Below are positions 43,830-56,800 of a stretch of 64,000 nucleotides of DNA, piece after piece. How positions within the stretch are numbered: the first letter of the stretch is position 1; each line of letters opens with the position of its first letter. A model generated the notes under the pieces. It was not told where the DNA came from. It did no database searches and saw nothing but the letters and a program-made list of their open reading frames with translations. Both the position numbers and the translations under genes were made by a program. Source of the stretch: Tubulanus polymorphus (lineage: Eukaryota; Nemertea; Palaeonemertea; Tubulaniformes; Tubulanidae); assembly GCF_964204645.1 (NCBI RefSeq), contig NC_134026.1, positions 5,270,001-5,334,000 of the forward strand. Reading direction: 5' to 3'.

Positions 43830-46800
43830 ATGTCTGTGGTGCAAGTTGACAATAGGACAGCATCTGCAGCATTCCGAACTCAGCTGAGTACATTGTGCTT
43901 GAAAGAATTCCCTTGCGGTTTAGGTTCATGGGTCAGTACTCTTCTACGTTATTTGCTCAGCTATTATGTTACCGCTCTTGTATTGTATTCATTCGTTGTT
44001 GGATTCGAATTTGAAGAGTTTTTATTTGTTATGTTATTTTAATTTCAGATTGAAACAAACCAAACTGTATCACCAATCGACAATGTGGTGAAGTTAGAAC
44101 CTATCAAAACAAGTCAAAGTCGTTTTGGCATAACTCTCAAAGGTGAATTAAATGAATTATGAATGAAGTGGATATTTTGCCAATTTGCCCTTAAATCTTG
44201 CTCGAACCCAAATTAAGAAAATTTATATTTTTGTATTGGCAAATAGGCTGTTAGCATTTACTAACTAGAATAATTTCAAATTGGCAAAATATCCATGTCC
44301 GATTAGGTGATGGCATTTTTCTTTTAAGATACCATAACATTTGAAAAACATGTTGCTTAGGCTTATGTATTTCCCATAGATTATGGTGCAAATTATGAGC
44401 GAGCGGAAACTCGCGAAGAATACGTGAATTCAAAGTATTCTCCGTGGCATTTGGATTATAGTTGGAGCAATGAAGCCTGTAATCTGCGAATGGTAGCTGC
44501 TAAATCTCCATGGCTCATCGACGATCGTTTCGTTTTCAACTACTTCAAAACTTTACGAATCATTGATAAAAATGTAAGTTCTATAATTAGATAGAAACCT
44601 GGGCCCGGTCTCATAGACTGAGTATCAAAGTTATCCCTAGGGGTAAATCCTCAATCTGGGTAACTACCACCTTAGTAACGATGAGAAACCATGGTTATAA
44701 CTGACGAATTTCAATATATTCCCAGGGACTATTTTTCTTCCACATCTATGAAACCCGTCCCTGGTTTATACAAATCTAAAAGGTCAAAAACTAAATCAAT
44801 TTATTGAAAATTCAAACAAAAGATGCAACGTTTTGGACTCTCTAGAGACCACCATCATGCTATTTCTAATCAATTCCTTTCCTTCTTCATTGTAGGTCAC
44901 CCGTCTGGATAGCGGGTTACTGAAGTTGAAACTATTAGAAGAATTAACGTTGAGTGCTAACTTTTTGGAAACGGTTGATTCTAATAATTTGCCTAAGAAC
45001 GTAAAAGTAAGTAATACCGGGTATGTATAATAATTGTGTGAAGAATGCATTCATTTCTAGATACTATAAATGACCTTTTATCACTCAGGTTTTAGAGTTA
45101 TGCGCAAATGAAATCAGTGATCTCTCCGCTTTATGCCGGAAACCACCTCTTTTGGAGCATCTTGGACTTGGATACAATAAAATATATTCCATTGATGATT
45201 ACATCTCTGGTGAAACATGGTAAAAACTTCATTGGTGGTGAATCGATTATTTGATAAACCAGTTGTTTCTATTCTTCCTGTTCAATATGATTATCCGTAT
45301 TTACAGGCCGAACTTGCTGTCACTGGATCTAGGCAGAAATAATCTTTCTGACTTGTTAGATATCGTTCGTAAGCTTTCGACCCTTCCAAAATTACGCAAT
45401 CTTATCCTTCAAGGGAATCCTCTTGCTGTGAGTATGATAATGAACATGTATATACATCTTATAAATATCTGATGCCTTTTTTTCTCTACATTTGAAGATT
45501 GTATTTTGTAGTTGATAGCTGGCTACCGAGGTTATACCATAGACAGTCTTCGGGAACTGACAATTTTGGATGATTTGAGAATATCTGCAGATGAAAAGCA
45601 CCATTTCAAAGGCCTAGCAAAGCGAAGAGGTGAATTCATAAAACATTTTATATTTGTTGAAATCCATGCATTTCCCTTCCTGTTAAGTCAGATGTTTGTT
45701 TCTTGATAGAATTTATACTGGATGAAGCTAAAGTTCGTTTTGCTGTGACATGTTTGAAAGGGATACCGATGCCTGAAGAACTAAAGGTAACTAATGTTCT
45801 TTATTAAAAGATATGCATTCAATGCTAAGTTTTGAATCTTTCACGTTTTACGATCGGTTGTATTTTTCATATTAGAATCCCGATGAACAACCAGAATATC
45901 CAATTATACAAAGAAAGTACTATGTCCAGTTCATGTTCTTGGAAGACAGTTCGTCAAAGGCAGAAGTATTTGAGTTACTAGGAGAGACCAGCTCTGACTC
46001 AAATTCTTATACTCAGAGAACTGAATTAACTGAACCAGATAATGTAAGTTTTGTGAATTTTCTTACGATTACTGCTAACCATAATGTTTATGAATGGCTT
46101 CATGTAAGTTACGCTTGAATGTTTTTTAGGAGGTGGCTACTGAGGCACCCACAGAGGAGCCAAACGAAAATAAAACCAGCACTTGTCTATCACCTGATTT
46201 GAGAAGTGTCAGTTTTGCTCATAGCATGGAGAATATACACCACGTCACGAGTGGGTCAATTGCTCAGCCAATATCTAAAGGTACACCAAATAAATATTTT
46301 TGTTGATTCTTTCAAATTATTTGTACCAGCCTGTATCATGAAATTTTAGTCGTGTGTGTGTTTCAGTCGAGTCGATTTGTTTGGATGAAAATCCACAGCC
46401 GGATGATGTTGCCGCCACATTATCTCAGCAAGAGAGTTCAAATTCACCACCTGCTAACTGTTTCACTTACAATCTAGCACCGCTGGATAGTGAGAAAATC
46501 CTTTGGGCTGAAGAAACGGAGATGGACTGGTTTAAAAACGTAACCAGAGATAATCTGCTTGGATTGAGAGATTTCCTGTTGAAGGGAATTGATATTTCAG
46601 TCATGGAAGAAAAGGTTATTTTAAAAGAGCATATACATGTGTATATTTGTAAGGATTAGGATTTTTGAATATTTATACCCAGCTATATTTGTCTAAGGTC
46701 CTTGCGTACCCAGCTGAGCAGGCTGCAGGTGAAAATTCAAGTCGAACAGGATCAGCGAAAAGTAAATCCAAGGACAAGTCGGCAAAACCAGGGAAAGATG

Positions 46801-47523
46801 CCAAAGGAAAGGTATGTGATCGAAATAGTAGTGTTCGTATTTACAGTTATCTATTGTCGAATACATGAAATAATATTACCATTCCCCATTTCTCAAGAGT
46901 GCCAAGGATGACAAAAAAGATGATAAGAAGAAAGGAAAAAAGAAAGAGCCAGAGGTCGAATTGCAATATATGACTCCTGAATACACTACCCTTGCAAGTT
47001 TTCATATGTCCTTAGAAGAAATTCTGGAAGGGGAGTACGAGGTAGGCCTGAAATTGCTCAAGTGGCTTTAGTCCCTCAGCATTATTGATTTGTAGATTCA
47101 TTACTCAATCTTTTTCCTAGCTTGAAGAAACATTAGTACATGGTGAAATCGACATAGAAAATAAAACCGAAGAAGTCAAAGCGGAAAAATCAGTAAAAGG
47201 CAAGGGTAAAAAATCTCCAACTAAAGGAGGAAAGAAAGAAGGTAGATTTAGAAATCCCATTGAAAAACTTATTTATCCCATTTCTCTGCGTTAACCTGGT
47301 TTGTTTGCTTTCAGAGTCTAAAACACAAGCTGCTAAAAACAGCAAGGACGATAAGAAAAAGAAAAACGAAAAACAGGTTGCTGATGATGATGAAGAAGAA
47401 CCAACCCCTGAACCGTTGGAAATCATCGTCAAGTTGAAGCTGCATCACTGGACAACTGCGATGGATAGTGTACATGCAGAACAGGAGCGCGCTACCACTC
47501 GTTACACCACTGCTAAATCTTAA
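43830..47523 (+). CDS. LRRC43: LRRC43-like leucine-rich repeat protein
   Basis: Conserved leucine-rich repeat protein whose orthologues are expressed in ciliated tissues and testis; the exact role is unknown to me. Exons: 43830-43931, 44049-44142, 44380-44573, 44896-45006, 45089-45219, 45307-45427, 45512-45629, 45710-45786, 45876-46043, 46130-46280, 46367-46614, 46698-46811, 46898-47041, 47121-47241, 47315-47523; 700 residues (human about 656). Family marks are [13 protein letters not shown] at the start and [13 protein letters not shown]. The repeats follow ([65 protein letters not shown]), capped by [19 protein letters not shown] Lys/Glu-rich, low-complexity tail leads to the conserved end [15 protein letters not shown]. 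All junctions keep phase. Confidence 0.9.
44600..44762. mobile_element. Fold-back MITE in an LRRC43 intron
   Basis: The ends GGGCCCGGTCTCATAGA and TCTATGAAACCCGTCCC are imperfect reverse complements, 163 bp in all. No ORF. Confidence 0.4.
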
Positions 47524-47611
47524 AAAACCAATCCGTCCCTTTTAATCTTTCCTTTCACTGTGTGGCTGTGATATTTTACAACTTTTTAATATTCACATTA
47601 AAGTTTATTTG

Positions 47612-47617
47612 AATAAA
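47612..47617 (+). terminator. Poly(A) signal of LRRC43
   Basis: AATAAA 89 bases after the stop codon, followed by a T-rich stretch. Confidence 0.65.
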
Positions 47618-47685
47618 GATTTTTCCATGTTTATGTAATTATTTTAAAATAAGTGTTAAAGATTTTTGTGAGGTGATTAATTCTT

Positions 47686-47762
47686 TAAGGGGCTCGAACC
47701 GAAATCATTATGCAAGCTTACTTCGGTAGGTGAGCTATAGCGGATTCGGTAAAAACGCGGTT
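47686..47762 (-). repeat. tRNA-like SINE or tRNA pseudogene
   Basis: On the minus strand CTATAGCTCA (box A-like) is followed about 30 bases later by GGTTCGAGCCCC (47700-47689), a near-perfect box B. The stretch GCTTGCATAATGA between them is tRNA-like. The acceptor arms do not pair well, so a degenerate tRNA-derived repeat is more likely than a working tRNA. Confidence 0.4.
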
Positions 47763-47868
47763 CTTAATCTCTTAATTCCAAGGTCGTCGAGCTGTCAAAA
47801 TAAAAATGTTTGACGTGTGTGGAATCTCGGCCGAAAAGTGATGAATTTTAAGTACAAAAGAGCTGGAA

Positions 47869-50465
47869 ATGGAATCCAAAGTAAGATTTAAGCATCATGC
47901 TGACAAACACACACAAAGAATATTGTCAAGTTTACAGGAGCAACGCCGAAGTGAACAATTTTGCGATGTCATTTTTTGCATCGACGGAAAAAGATTCACC
48001 GCTCACAGGAACGTTGTTTCAGCCTCGAGCCCGTACTTTCTTGCTCTATTGACTGGAAATATGAAAGAGAAATATGAAACAGATATAATACTGCACGATG
48101 TAGACCCAGAAACATTCCAAATATTACTAGATTTTATCTACAGTGGTGAGTTAGACTTGACATCATGGATTTGTCTTTTTCGGCCATACCCACAGTGGCT
48201 CATAACAGAGTTGTGTAAAAAACGATAATTTGTTAATCCATATAATATATATTATAGACACTGGATTAACAGATTATCGCTTTTACCGTACCGGTACCTA
48301 CAACTCAGATATGAGCCCTGTGGGTCATCCTTGTTTCACCAAGATGGCCAAATATAGTTTTGGCCTAATGATTACTTAACTACACATTCTAGCTGTATTT
48401 CTCAAATATTTGGATATCCTATAATTTCAAGGTGAAATTGAAGTGACTGATAAAACTTGCCAAGACTTATTAGCCGCTGCAGATATGTTCGGCTTAAGCG
48501 ATGTTACAACTGCTTGCTGCGGATTCCTTGCCACACAACTTCATCCGTCCAATTGTATCGGTAAGATATCTCGTACGCTGCTAGATCTGATTTCTTACAA
48601 TCATATTCAAAATTAACATCATTTTGAATACATATTTTTGCAGGAATTTTTCAGTTCGCTGAAAGTCATTCGTGTTTGAAATTGATGAAAATCAGCGAAG
48701 CCTATATTGAAAATCATTTCCTTCAAATTGTCCAAGAAGACGAATTCCTAGCCATGCCCAAAGACAACCTCATATATCTGCTGAAAAGTGAAAATCTGAA
48801 AATCGATCACGAACTTCAAGTCTTCCAAGCTGCTCTGAAATGGTTGCTTCATAATCCATCGGAACGTCGCAGGGCCGTGTTCGACGTAGTGGCGCCGATT
48901 AGATTTCCGATCGTTGCTTTCAAACCGCTCGAAAAAACCGTCGACGACGTCGCCGATTTCAGTTTGAAAATCGCGTTGAAAAAACTGCTGCAAGATTACC
49001 ACACCGACCGCCGTCTGCCGTTCGAAGTTAAACTCAGCCGGTTGAAACTATGCCAACTGCAGCCGCGTAAAAATTCTCGAAAAAAGATCTATATCATCGG
49101 CGGATATAGTCGGCCGGTCGGAGGTCGATGGAGCGATCTTCGCACTTTGTCGAAAAACGAATGCTTCGATTCGTTTCAGCAAGAATGGATCGATCAAGCG
49201 CCATTGCGTTGCGCGCGTAGTGGTTTAGGCGTCGCTGTGCTGAACGGACTGATATACGCGATCGGCGGTGAAAACGATTCCCTCATCTATGACACCGTCG
49301 AATGCTTCGATCCATCCCAGAATAAATGGACCTTCATTCCGAACATGACGTATCCGAGATCGGCTCTGGCGGTGTGCGCGTTCGACGAGTTTATATTCGC
49401 GTTCGGCGGTTGGATCGGCTCTGAAATCGGCGATTGCATCGAAGTTTACGATCCCAACCTCAATTTGTGGAAACGCGTTGGCGCTATGAAAACTAAACGC
49501 GTGGCAATGTCCATCGTTGAACATCAAGGTACGGGCATTATAATTTCATATCGAATTCACTTATAAGTAAAATTCTTTTCATAGAGATCTCGTAACCAAT
49601 TTGTCGTCTTTTCTTTTCATTAATAAAAGGTCTCCTTTACGTAATTGGTGGAGTAAGTGATTTGGGATTAGAAATGTCCTTAGTGGAGAGTTACAACCCC
49701 GTAATACAAGAATGGGTGACACTGGCCAGTATGCATACAAAACGGGCACATTTCGGAGCTGCGGTTTTAGACGATTATATCTATGTTGTCGGTGGCTCGA
49801 ATGGTTATGGAGATGTACTCAACACGATGGAACGCTATTCGCCAATTCTGGTGAGAACATAATTTTATTCTATGTTTCACAAAGTGAAGGTTGATTTAAA
49901 CAAGAATAATAACTTTTGATAATGACAAGTAAATGATAAGCTTGAATGATAGGCCTATGTTTATTGACGCCTTGAAAAACCACATACAGTCAACCCCTAT
50001 ATACTGCCCTCCCATTTACCGCCACCTCGCCAGGTTTACTCAATGTACATCTCAATACAAATACATGTCCATAATAAAACCACCAGGTATATCGCCATGC
50101 TCTCTCTACTGCCAAAATTGTTCTGCACCGATGTTGGCAGTATATCGGGGGTTGACTGTATACTGGTATTGCTTTGTCGACAAAGCACAGCTTGCAAACA
50201 TATTTTCTGTGGGAACTGATGATTTGTGTCTGAATTATAGGATAAATGGCAGGAGATGCCTAATCTGAGTATAGGCAGAGCTGGTCCCTGTGTTACTACT
50301 ATCAACGGTATGATTTATGTTATGGGTGGCCATAAAGCGGGTGATGAACTGCACGCACCGGAGACGCTTGATACCGTCGAATGCTTTGATCCTCAAACAA
50401 GTAGTTGGATCGAAGTTGGTTATATGCTGTCTAGTCACTGTGAGGCTGGAGTGGCTGTTCTATAA
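47869..50465 (+). CDS. BTB-BACK-kelch (KLHL family) protein
   Basis: Probable substrate adaptor of a cullin-3 ubiquitin ligase: BTB binds CUL3 and the kelch propeller binds the target. Exons: 47869-48145, 48432-48560, 48644-49528, 49630-49850, 50241-50465; 578 residues. The BTB domain (about 25-130) has FCDVIFCIDGKRFTAHRNVV and SASSPYFLALLTG. The BACK domain (about 135-240) has the usual CIGIFQFAESHSC and a helix KIDHELQVFQAALKWLLH. Six kelch blades follow, each with paired glycines and a spaced Tyr/Trp (YIIGGYSRP, YAIGGENDS, FAFGGWIGS, YVIGGVSDL, YVVGGSNGY, YVMGGHKAG). The start is the first ATG of the frame and has the basic lead-in common in this family. I cannot assign it to one KLHL number. 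The start follows the LRRC43 stop by only 345 bases. Confidence 0.92.
48173..48352. mobile_element. Fold-back MITE in the kelch gene intron
   Basis: GGCCATACCCACAGTGGCTC near the left end pairs imperfectly with GAGCCCTGTGGGTCATCC to the right. The inner arms ACGATAATTTGTTAATCCA and TGGATTAACAGATTATCG pair with few mismatches around an AT-rich centre. No ORF. Confidence 0.5.
49987..50158. mobile_element. Tc1/mariner-type MITE in the kelch gene intron
   Basis: 172 bp flanked by TA on both sides. Terminal inverted repeats are CAGTCAACCCCTATATACTG and CAGTATATCGGGGGTTGACT(G). CAGT ends with a TA duplication point to Tc1/mariner. A related but shorter stretch occurs at 57430-57530 in the eIF4H gene. 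Confidence 0.65.
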
Positions 50466-50689
50466 ACATAGCAGGACTTTGTTTTGCTCAAGCGCTAGTA
50501 GAATCTGAATGTTTCTATAGACTGTTTAATTTGGTTATTGTGTTCATCTAGTCATTGTAAACGAAATTCTCTGAGTAGTCTGCATCCGATTAGGGGTAAA
50601 ATTATTTTTGTGATCAAGGTTTGAATCTGAATCAAATGAGTTATTTATTGAATTATATAATTTGTCAATTTTTTTTTCAACAAGAAATT

Positions 50690-51087
50690 TATTTGCCACT
50701 ACATACATTAGTCCATAATACTTACAAAATCAACTTGAAAACCGCATTAGGACGCATTGTATGCTAGTGTAGGTGAAAGTTAAGTTAATTAATGTACATA
50801 GATGGCGGACCAAATGCAAAGGTAAGAAAAAAAGAAGTAACTGTCAAGCATTTCACCAAGTGAACCCTTTCTTCCAAAAATATATAATTTATTTTCTTTA
50901 AAAAATGTATATGATTTATTTTGATTTTTTGGTTTACCTTTGTCAGCGATATGATGTTGGCATTGAGCCAATTCATGTAAAATCGCGGTACGTTTTTTTA
51001 TGTGAGCATTTGTTTCATTGGTTCTCGGCTTAAAAGACGTATAATCGATGCGATTGAAGACATGGCGAACCTCCGTCGATGACATGG
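50690..51087 (-). CDS. Candidate small minus-strand gene, unknown function
   Basis: A minus-strand ATG at 51087 opens a frame reading MSSTEVRHVFNRIDYTSFKP and then AILHELAQCQHHIADK to a GTAAAC donor at about 50946. The composition looks like real protein. A possible acceptor (CTACACTAG) near 50769 would add A-Y-N-A-S and a stop, giving about 54 residues. A minus-strand AATAAA lies at about 50690. I do not recognise a family, and the second exon rests only on phase and splice signals. Confidence 0.3.
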
Positions 51088-51803
51088 TCAACTGAGTTAA
51101 AATTCTACGAAAAACTGATTTTGGCGGGAAAATTATTAGCTCTCGCGTATAAAATTGCAATGACCTCGATTGGGGGGGCGTTGTCTCTACGAACAAATGG
51201 GATTGTTTTTTGGATATACGGGGAATTCCGGCGCTACTAAAATTATGGGAAAGCCATAGAATGGTGTACGTTTCATTGGACTAGGTGCCGTATACGTGCC
51301 GATTTCAAATGCTCATTGCTGGTGAGGATGTAATTATTTCACTCATCTGCCATAGGTATTGTTTCATTTTAATACCCGGTGATTGTTTTGATTGACATTG
51401 AGGTGTAAGCGAATATTCACTTACACGAGGCCTCCACATGCACGCGGAGTGCTACACCACACACACACACACACACACAAGCTCGTACAGTACACTACGG
51501 TGATGCTGTAACGCGTGAACGTTTGATATGAAAATAGGCTGAATAATCATAGCAGAAGATGAGCGCTGTGTTTTCTGTTCGATAGAATTTGTAATAAATT
51601 GTAATTTCTTGTGACCTGAAAATACTAAGCAGCAAACTAAAAGGTCTGTCGAGGTCTGAATATTGTAGTGGTAAATTCCAGGACTTAAAACGATCTAATA
51701 GCCGATTTCTTCTGTACCACCGATATTTTAGCTTCCGTGGCCAACATTGGAAGAGGTTTCCAAGACCCAATATTCAGCCACCCTCTGATATGTGATGAAT
51801 ACT

Positions 51804-52374
51804 AGGCCATCCCAAAATAATGGTCTGTTTGCCGTAACCCGACCAACCTGACTTCAGAGGTACCGAGTGAAAACTTTTTTCTAGGATTCATTGAAATAAA
51901 TTTTATTTTTGATAAAAACAGCCGACCGACTATGAGCTACGTATGTTTGAATTCTAGTGTGCATGGTGTGAAAACATGCCTTGACATGTGGCCTAGTTTA
52001 AGTTTCCAGGAAACTGGCAGTGTTCCAATAAGCTGCCATTCATTCTAATAGTGACTAAAGTGACTGAATAGCTGGTAACGTGAAAGCGCGCACATATTCA
52101 ATGTACCGTTTCATTTTTAAGACAGAGATGACGCTCTGGACGAAGTTATAATTTTAGAATAATTCTTGAAATCTACGCTATTAGACAAATTTCCTGTGCG
52201 CAACGTAGATGATTTTTTGCGATATTGTTTCCATGTAAAAAAGCCCAAAGGTGAAAAATTTGTTTTTTTTTTTGCCCAAAAATTTTGCAAAAAAAAAATT
52301 CTACCTACCTACCGACTCATCCTGAAAAGTTGAGTCGGTGTTGCAGCAAACAGACAATTATTTTGGGATGGCCT
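51804..52374. mobile_element. 571-bp non-autonomous DNA transposon
   Basis: The 29-bp terminal inverted repeats 51804-51832 and 52346-52374 are identical apart from one base (left GGCCATCCCAAAATAAT, right ATTATTTTGGGATGGCC at the ends). The flanks CTA and TTA hint at a 3-bp TWA target duplication, as used by PIF/Harbinger elements, but that is uncertain. No transposase ORF. Confidence 0.65.
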
Positions 52375-53206
52375 TATTTGAATATTTTTTCATATTATAT
52401 TAAACATATTTTTTTGAAAATATAAAATAGTTTCCCTGCCGTGCCTACCTGTACCCTACAAACTTTTAGACGTGGACCGCAAACAAATGTATATCTTTGG
52501 TCTTATTTGACTACAAAATAATTCTTTAGGAAAGATAAAATACAATATAAACTGTGGATCTTTGAAGTCACGAATTAAAAAGATTTTTCAAGCAATGCCC
52601 TTACTCCAAACAACCTCTAGCTTTCAAGGTAAACCACACTTTGCCCATGGGCAATTTATTTGGTTTATCTGGCTATAAAAGCTTTTCACCAATGAACGAC
52701 TAGGTCTATCTTATTTATACGAAGAAAGTACCGGGAGAATTATCTAGGTACTTAAGTTTTTCATTCAGATTTAACACCCGATAAGCTTCACTAACAATTA
52801 GGTGACTTAACTGGGTTGTAGTTCGTTTTAATTTTAAAATCTAGCTTTTCACCAGCGCGTTTCACCAAGCGACAACCTCCCAAAGAAAAAATTTGAAAAT
52901 TAAATCGCCGGAGATGCGTTTTGGGGCCACACGGTCTCATTCACAGAAGCATGAGGATCGAGAGGTCGTGTGTTTATTGCGGGCAAAACGGGTCTCTGTC
53001 ATCAACAACTTAAAATAGGACGTATAGCCTATTCATTGCTCCATATACAATACACTCATGTCATTCGAAATACGTCAACGATTCATCGGGCAGTCTAAGC
53101 TTACATATGTAGTACTATCTAAATTTAGTCGTCGGTTCCTCAAACAAGGCCGAACTAGAACAACGACTTGTAATTCAATTATATTAACAATAATAATAAT
53201 TCAATT

Positions 53207-53502
<296 letters not shown>

Positions 53503-53829
53503 CTGGGGTAAAAGATTTGTTTGTCAGGTCCTTGTGGATATTACAAATATAGAATTTCGTTCAAGAAAATTTAATTATTACGTAGTAAAACAACTACGCA
53601 ATGAATTGATATTTAATTATTATTATCATCATACTATAATCCCAACTAACGAACTATCGGTTTCCTGGTCCCGTGAAGTTCGTTGTAACGAGGCTTGTAT
53701 TGTATAGGCCTACACCACAGGTTTAAACACGCGCCGCTAGTGGTAGGCTAACTCAACAAAGGGAATTCCCTTCACACACAGTTCAGCGCGACGACCAGAC
53801 CCTTGACAACTATCAACAGGCAGCGTGCG

Positions 53830-56800
53830 ATGGCGAACTACGGCAGTGATCACGGTGGACGAGACGGGTAATTTTAGATAATTCATCTGTTTTATGATTT
53901 TACACGTAGGCCTACTATACAAATATATACAAATTCAACTGTGGGCTCATTCTGGGGCACCTTGCCACAGCATTTATCGTGAACTATCACGCGATCATGG
54001 GGTACCACATGGACATTGGGTTGGTACATGGAGCTTTAGTATTTATAATATAGTCTATAGTATGTTGAAATCTGTCACGTCAAACGATTACGTCCGCGTA
54101 TGAAACTTTCACAGTCGCTTAAATACTAGGAAACATAGAAGGTCGAGTTCGTATGTGGTGAATTTTTGTTACTCGGTTGATTAAATATTGCCGAAATAAA
54201 AGAAATTGAAATTTAGAAGTAGCGCCAGCCTCGTGTAGAAGTAAATCTGTATTAGTCCGCGCTTAAAATAGTGCCACGCATTTATTTTTAAAATAGCACT
54301 TTACACGGGCCTATACTGATTTAAAGCTCTTTATTTCCGTAGTTAGATATCGGGACATTTATTTTGTAGTTTAATGCCAGAAATTTCGGTATTTTTTCTT
54401 AGTTTGTGTGTCAGAATGTTAACAAGTCACAAGGCGATTTCGAGTACACGTGCTAAACTGCCGTTGTGTTCACGTGCACTCTAAATCGAGTACACTCCAT
54501 CCTCGCTTGCCAGGAGCCGGTGTCGCTCCCCGAACTGTCCGGGGATCGGCTTTATAGCTACTAAAAAAAAGTTCGAATCCTTAGAAGGGTGAAGACTGAA
54601 CACACGCAGTATAGTTGTTTACTATTTAGTAAAACTCTGATCCTACGAACTATTTAAATCACGAGAAAATCATGTTGCCAACAACTTCACAAACGGCCGC
54701 GAAGTCCAATTTAATTAGGCCTTAGGTCCCACTCACACGGGCTCGCATTTGAAGTTTAGTAGTGGGGGTGAATTGCTTAGATCATCCAATATCCAAGGTA
54801 CTATATATATATATATATTTCTTTTACCTTGGATATTGGATGATCTAAACAACAGTTCACCCCCAAACTTCTAATACGAGCCCCTGTGCTCCCATCTTCG
54901 TATTGAAACTGGACAACATCCAATACAAGTTTCTGGAATGGAAGGATCTGTCAATTTTTCTCAGATCAATCAGTTGATGATGGGCGGAGTCTCGAACCTG
55001 ACGGCATCGTATACAGCTTCGACGAGTTTAAACTTAGTCCGGTTCACGGTGAAACCAGATGAATTTATATAAGTAAGAATTATGTGCAGCACTGTTTATT
55101 TATTAATCATGCAATACTGTCTCAACTCTCCCGATTAGGTTCATAGCACGCAACATAGGCTATAACACAAAAAAATCGCTACATACATGTGCATGTTATA
55201 CTCTCCAAGTTTACAATGAGGATGACTGACAGCCTTCGTCTGAACGTGGCTTAAACTTTAATGCACGGCAGAAGTATCGATCAAGTATCGCATAACAAAG
55301 TCATAACAAAGTCAAAACGAATGCGCCAATTTTCTATTTTCACCACATTATTGGTTACTATGGAAGTAACCTAACCCATCAAATACATCCATTGATTATG
55401 CACAGAAGACCCGGTGATATTAGGTGATATTAGTCGAACTATTAGTAGGCCCTATTCCTATAGCGACGATTTAAGCGAGGTCAGCTGTACCATAAATGTT
55501 GCATTGTATGTTGACCTCAATTCTTTGTCTAATAGAGTGAAACTACTTGCAAACATGTTTGAAGCCTTACCAATGAACTCGTCTTCACCCTGAGTTTGAG
55601 TCTGTCTGTGTCGTCTTTCTGAATTGATTTTTGGCCTATAGACATTTATTGCTTTTAAAATTTTCAAATTTGTAGACAAGAGGTGAAGGCTTTTATAACG
55701 TATACAGAGCCAAAAATTTTTTGGGGTCCAAAATCAAAGATCTATGTAAGGGCCAGCCGAACAATTCGGATTGGATTTGCTGTGGTGCACTTTGCAAGAT
55801 TGAACATGTTCACGGATTATATTTCATAGTTTTGTGAGCACGTTCAGTCACTAGTGACAAACCGTTTTATAATCCTAAGATAATTGCTCTAGATTAAAGC
55901 AATAGAGACATTGAGTACGTACACAGTGGTCAACCTCGTTACAACATGGACGTATAAACTATAGGCCCTAACAAGTTTATACGGCTATGGTTACAGCGAA
56001 CTTCACGGTAATAGAAAATATGTTCTTTAAAATATGTTCTTTTGGCCGTTTTATCCAGTATGAAATTGATTATTTTAAATCTCTTAACGTACTTGGGGCG
56101 AAATTCTATATTTGTTATGCGATTAATTGTTGCTTTTGAGTTCTTTTCGGGCTCTATCGTACTGGGTGTAAATACATCCATAGTTCTGGGCAAAACCTCG
56201 CTGCAGAGAGACGTTTGTTACATAGAGGGATGGCCTTACGTTTGAACTTTCAGCATCACATCTACTTTGTCACTCCGAGTCATTGACCCCATGCATAAAT
56301 CAAGTCGATCGGTTTTATCAAAAATTCATAGATGAATTTCTGGTATAAATGAATATTGATATAGTGGTTATGATATACATTCAATTTTCGGTCTGATGGA
56401 TTGACCGGAAGCATCCAACTTGAGGTTTTAGGCTTAAGGCCGATTTCACTGAATGTTTTCGCAGAGTTTTTGGAGCCGATTCCCAAGCATCATATTTCGG
56501 ACAGTATTCTTACAGTTGTCTGGTGATCCGTCATAGAATTATACAGGACCCAGATCCACAGTTGTGAGTTAGAGTTAACTCTGAGTTAAAGTTAGTTCAT
56601 TTTCAATGTTTTAACCCAGGGTCAAATCTTAACTCAGAACTGTGGAACTGGACCCAGATGTCTAAGTAATAATCGATTAATGCAAATTCAAAGGGTTGAT
56701 CCAAGATTTCCAACGGTCGATAACTCTGCTGGTCTTCCCCCGGGATTTTGAAAAATTGCTCCCTTTTTCAATGCATCTGAGCATTGATCATTCCATATGT

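Noticed and set aside
50802..50821. Possible plus-strand first exon (MADQMQ then GTAAGA)
   Set aside because: Six codons only, with no downstream partner exon found.
51495..51770. 91-codon minus-strand ORF
   Set aside because: No recognisable domain, no splice or poly(A) context, and it lies beside transposon sequence.
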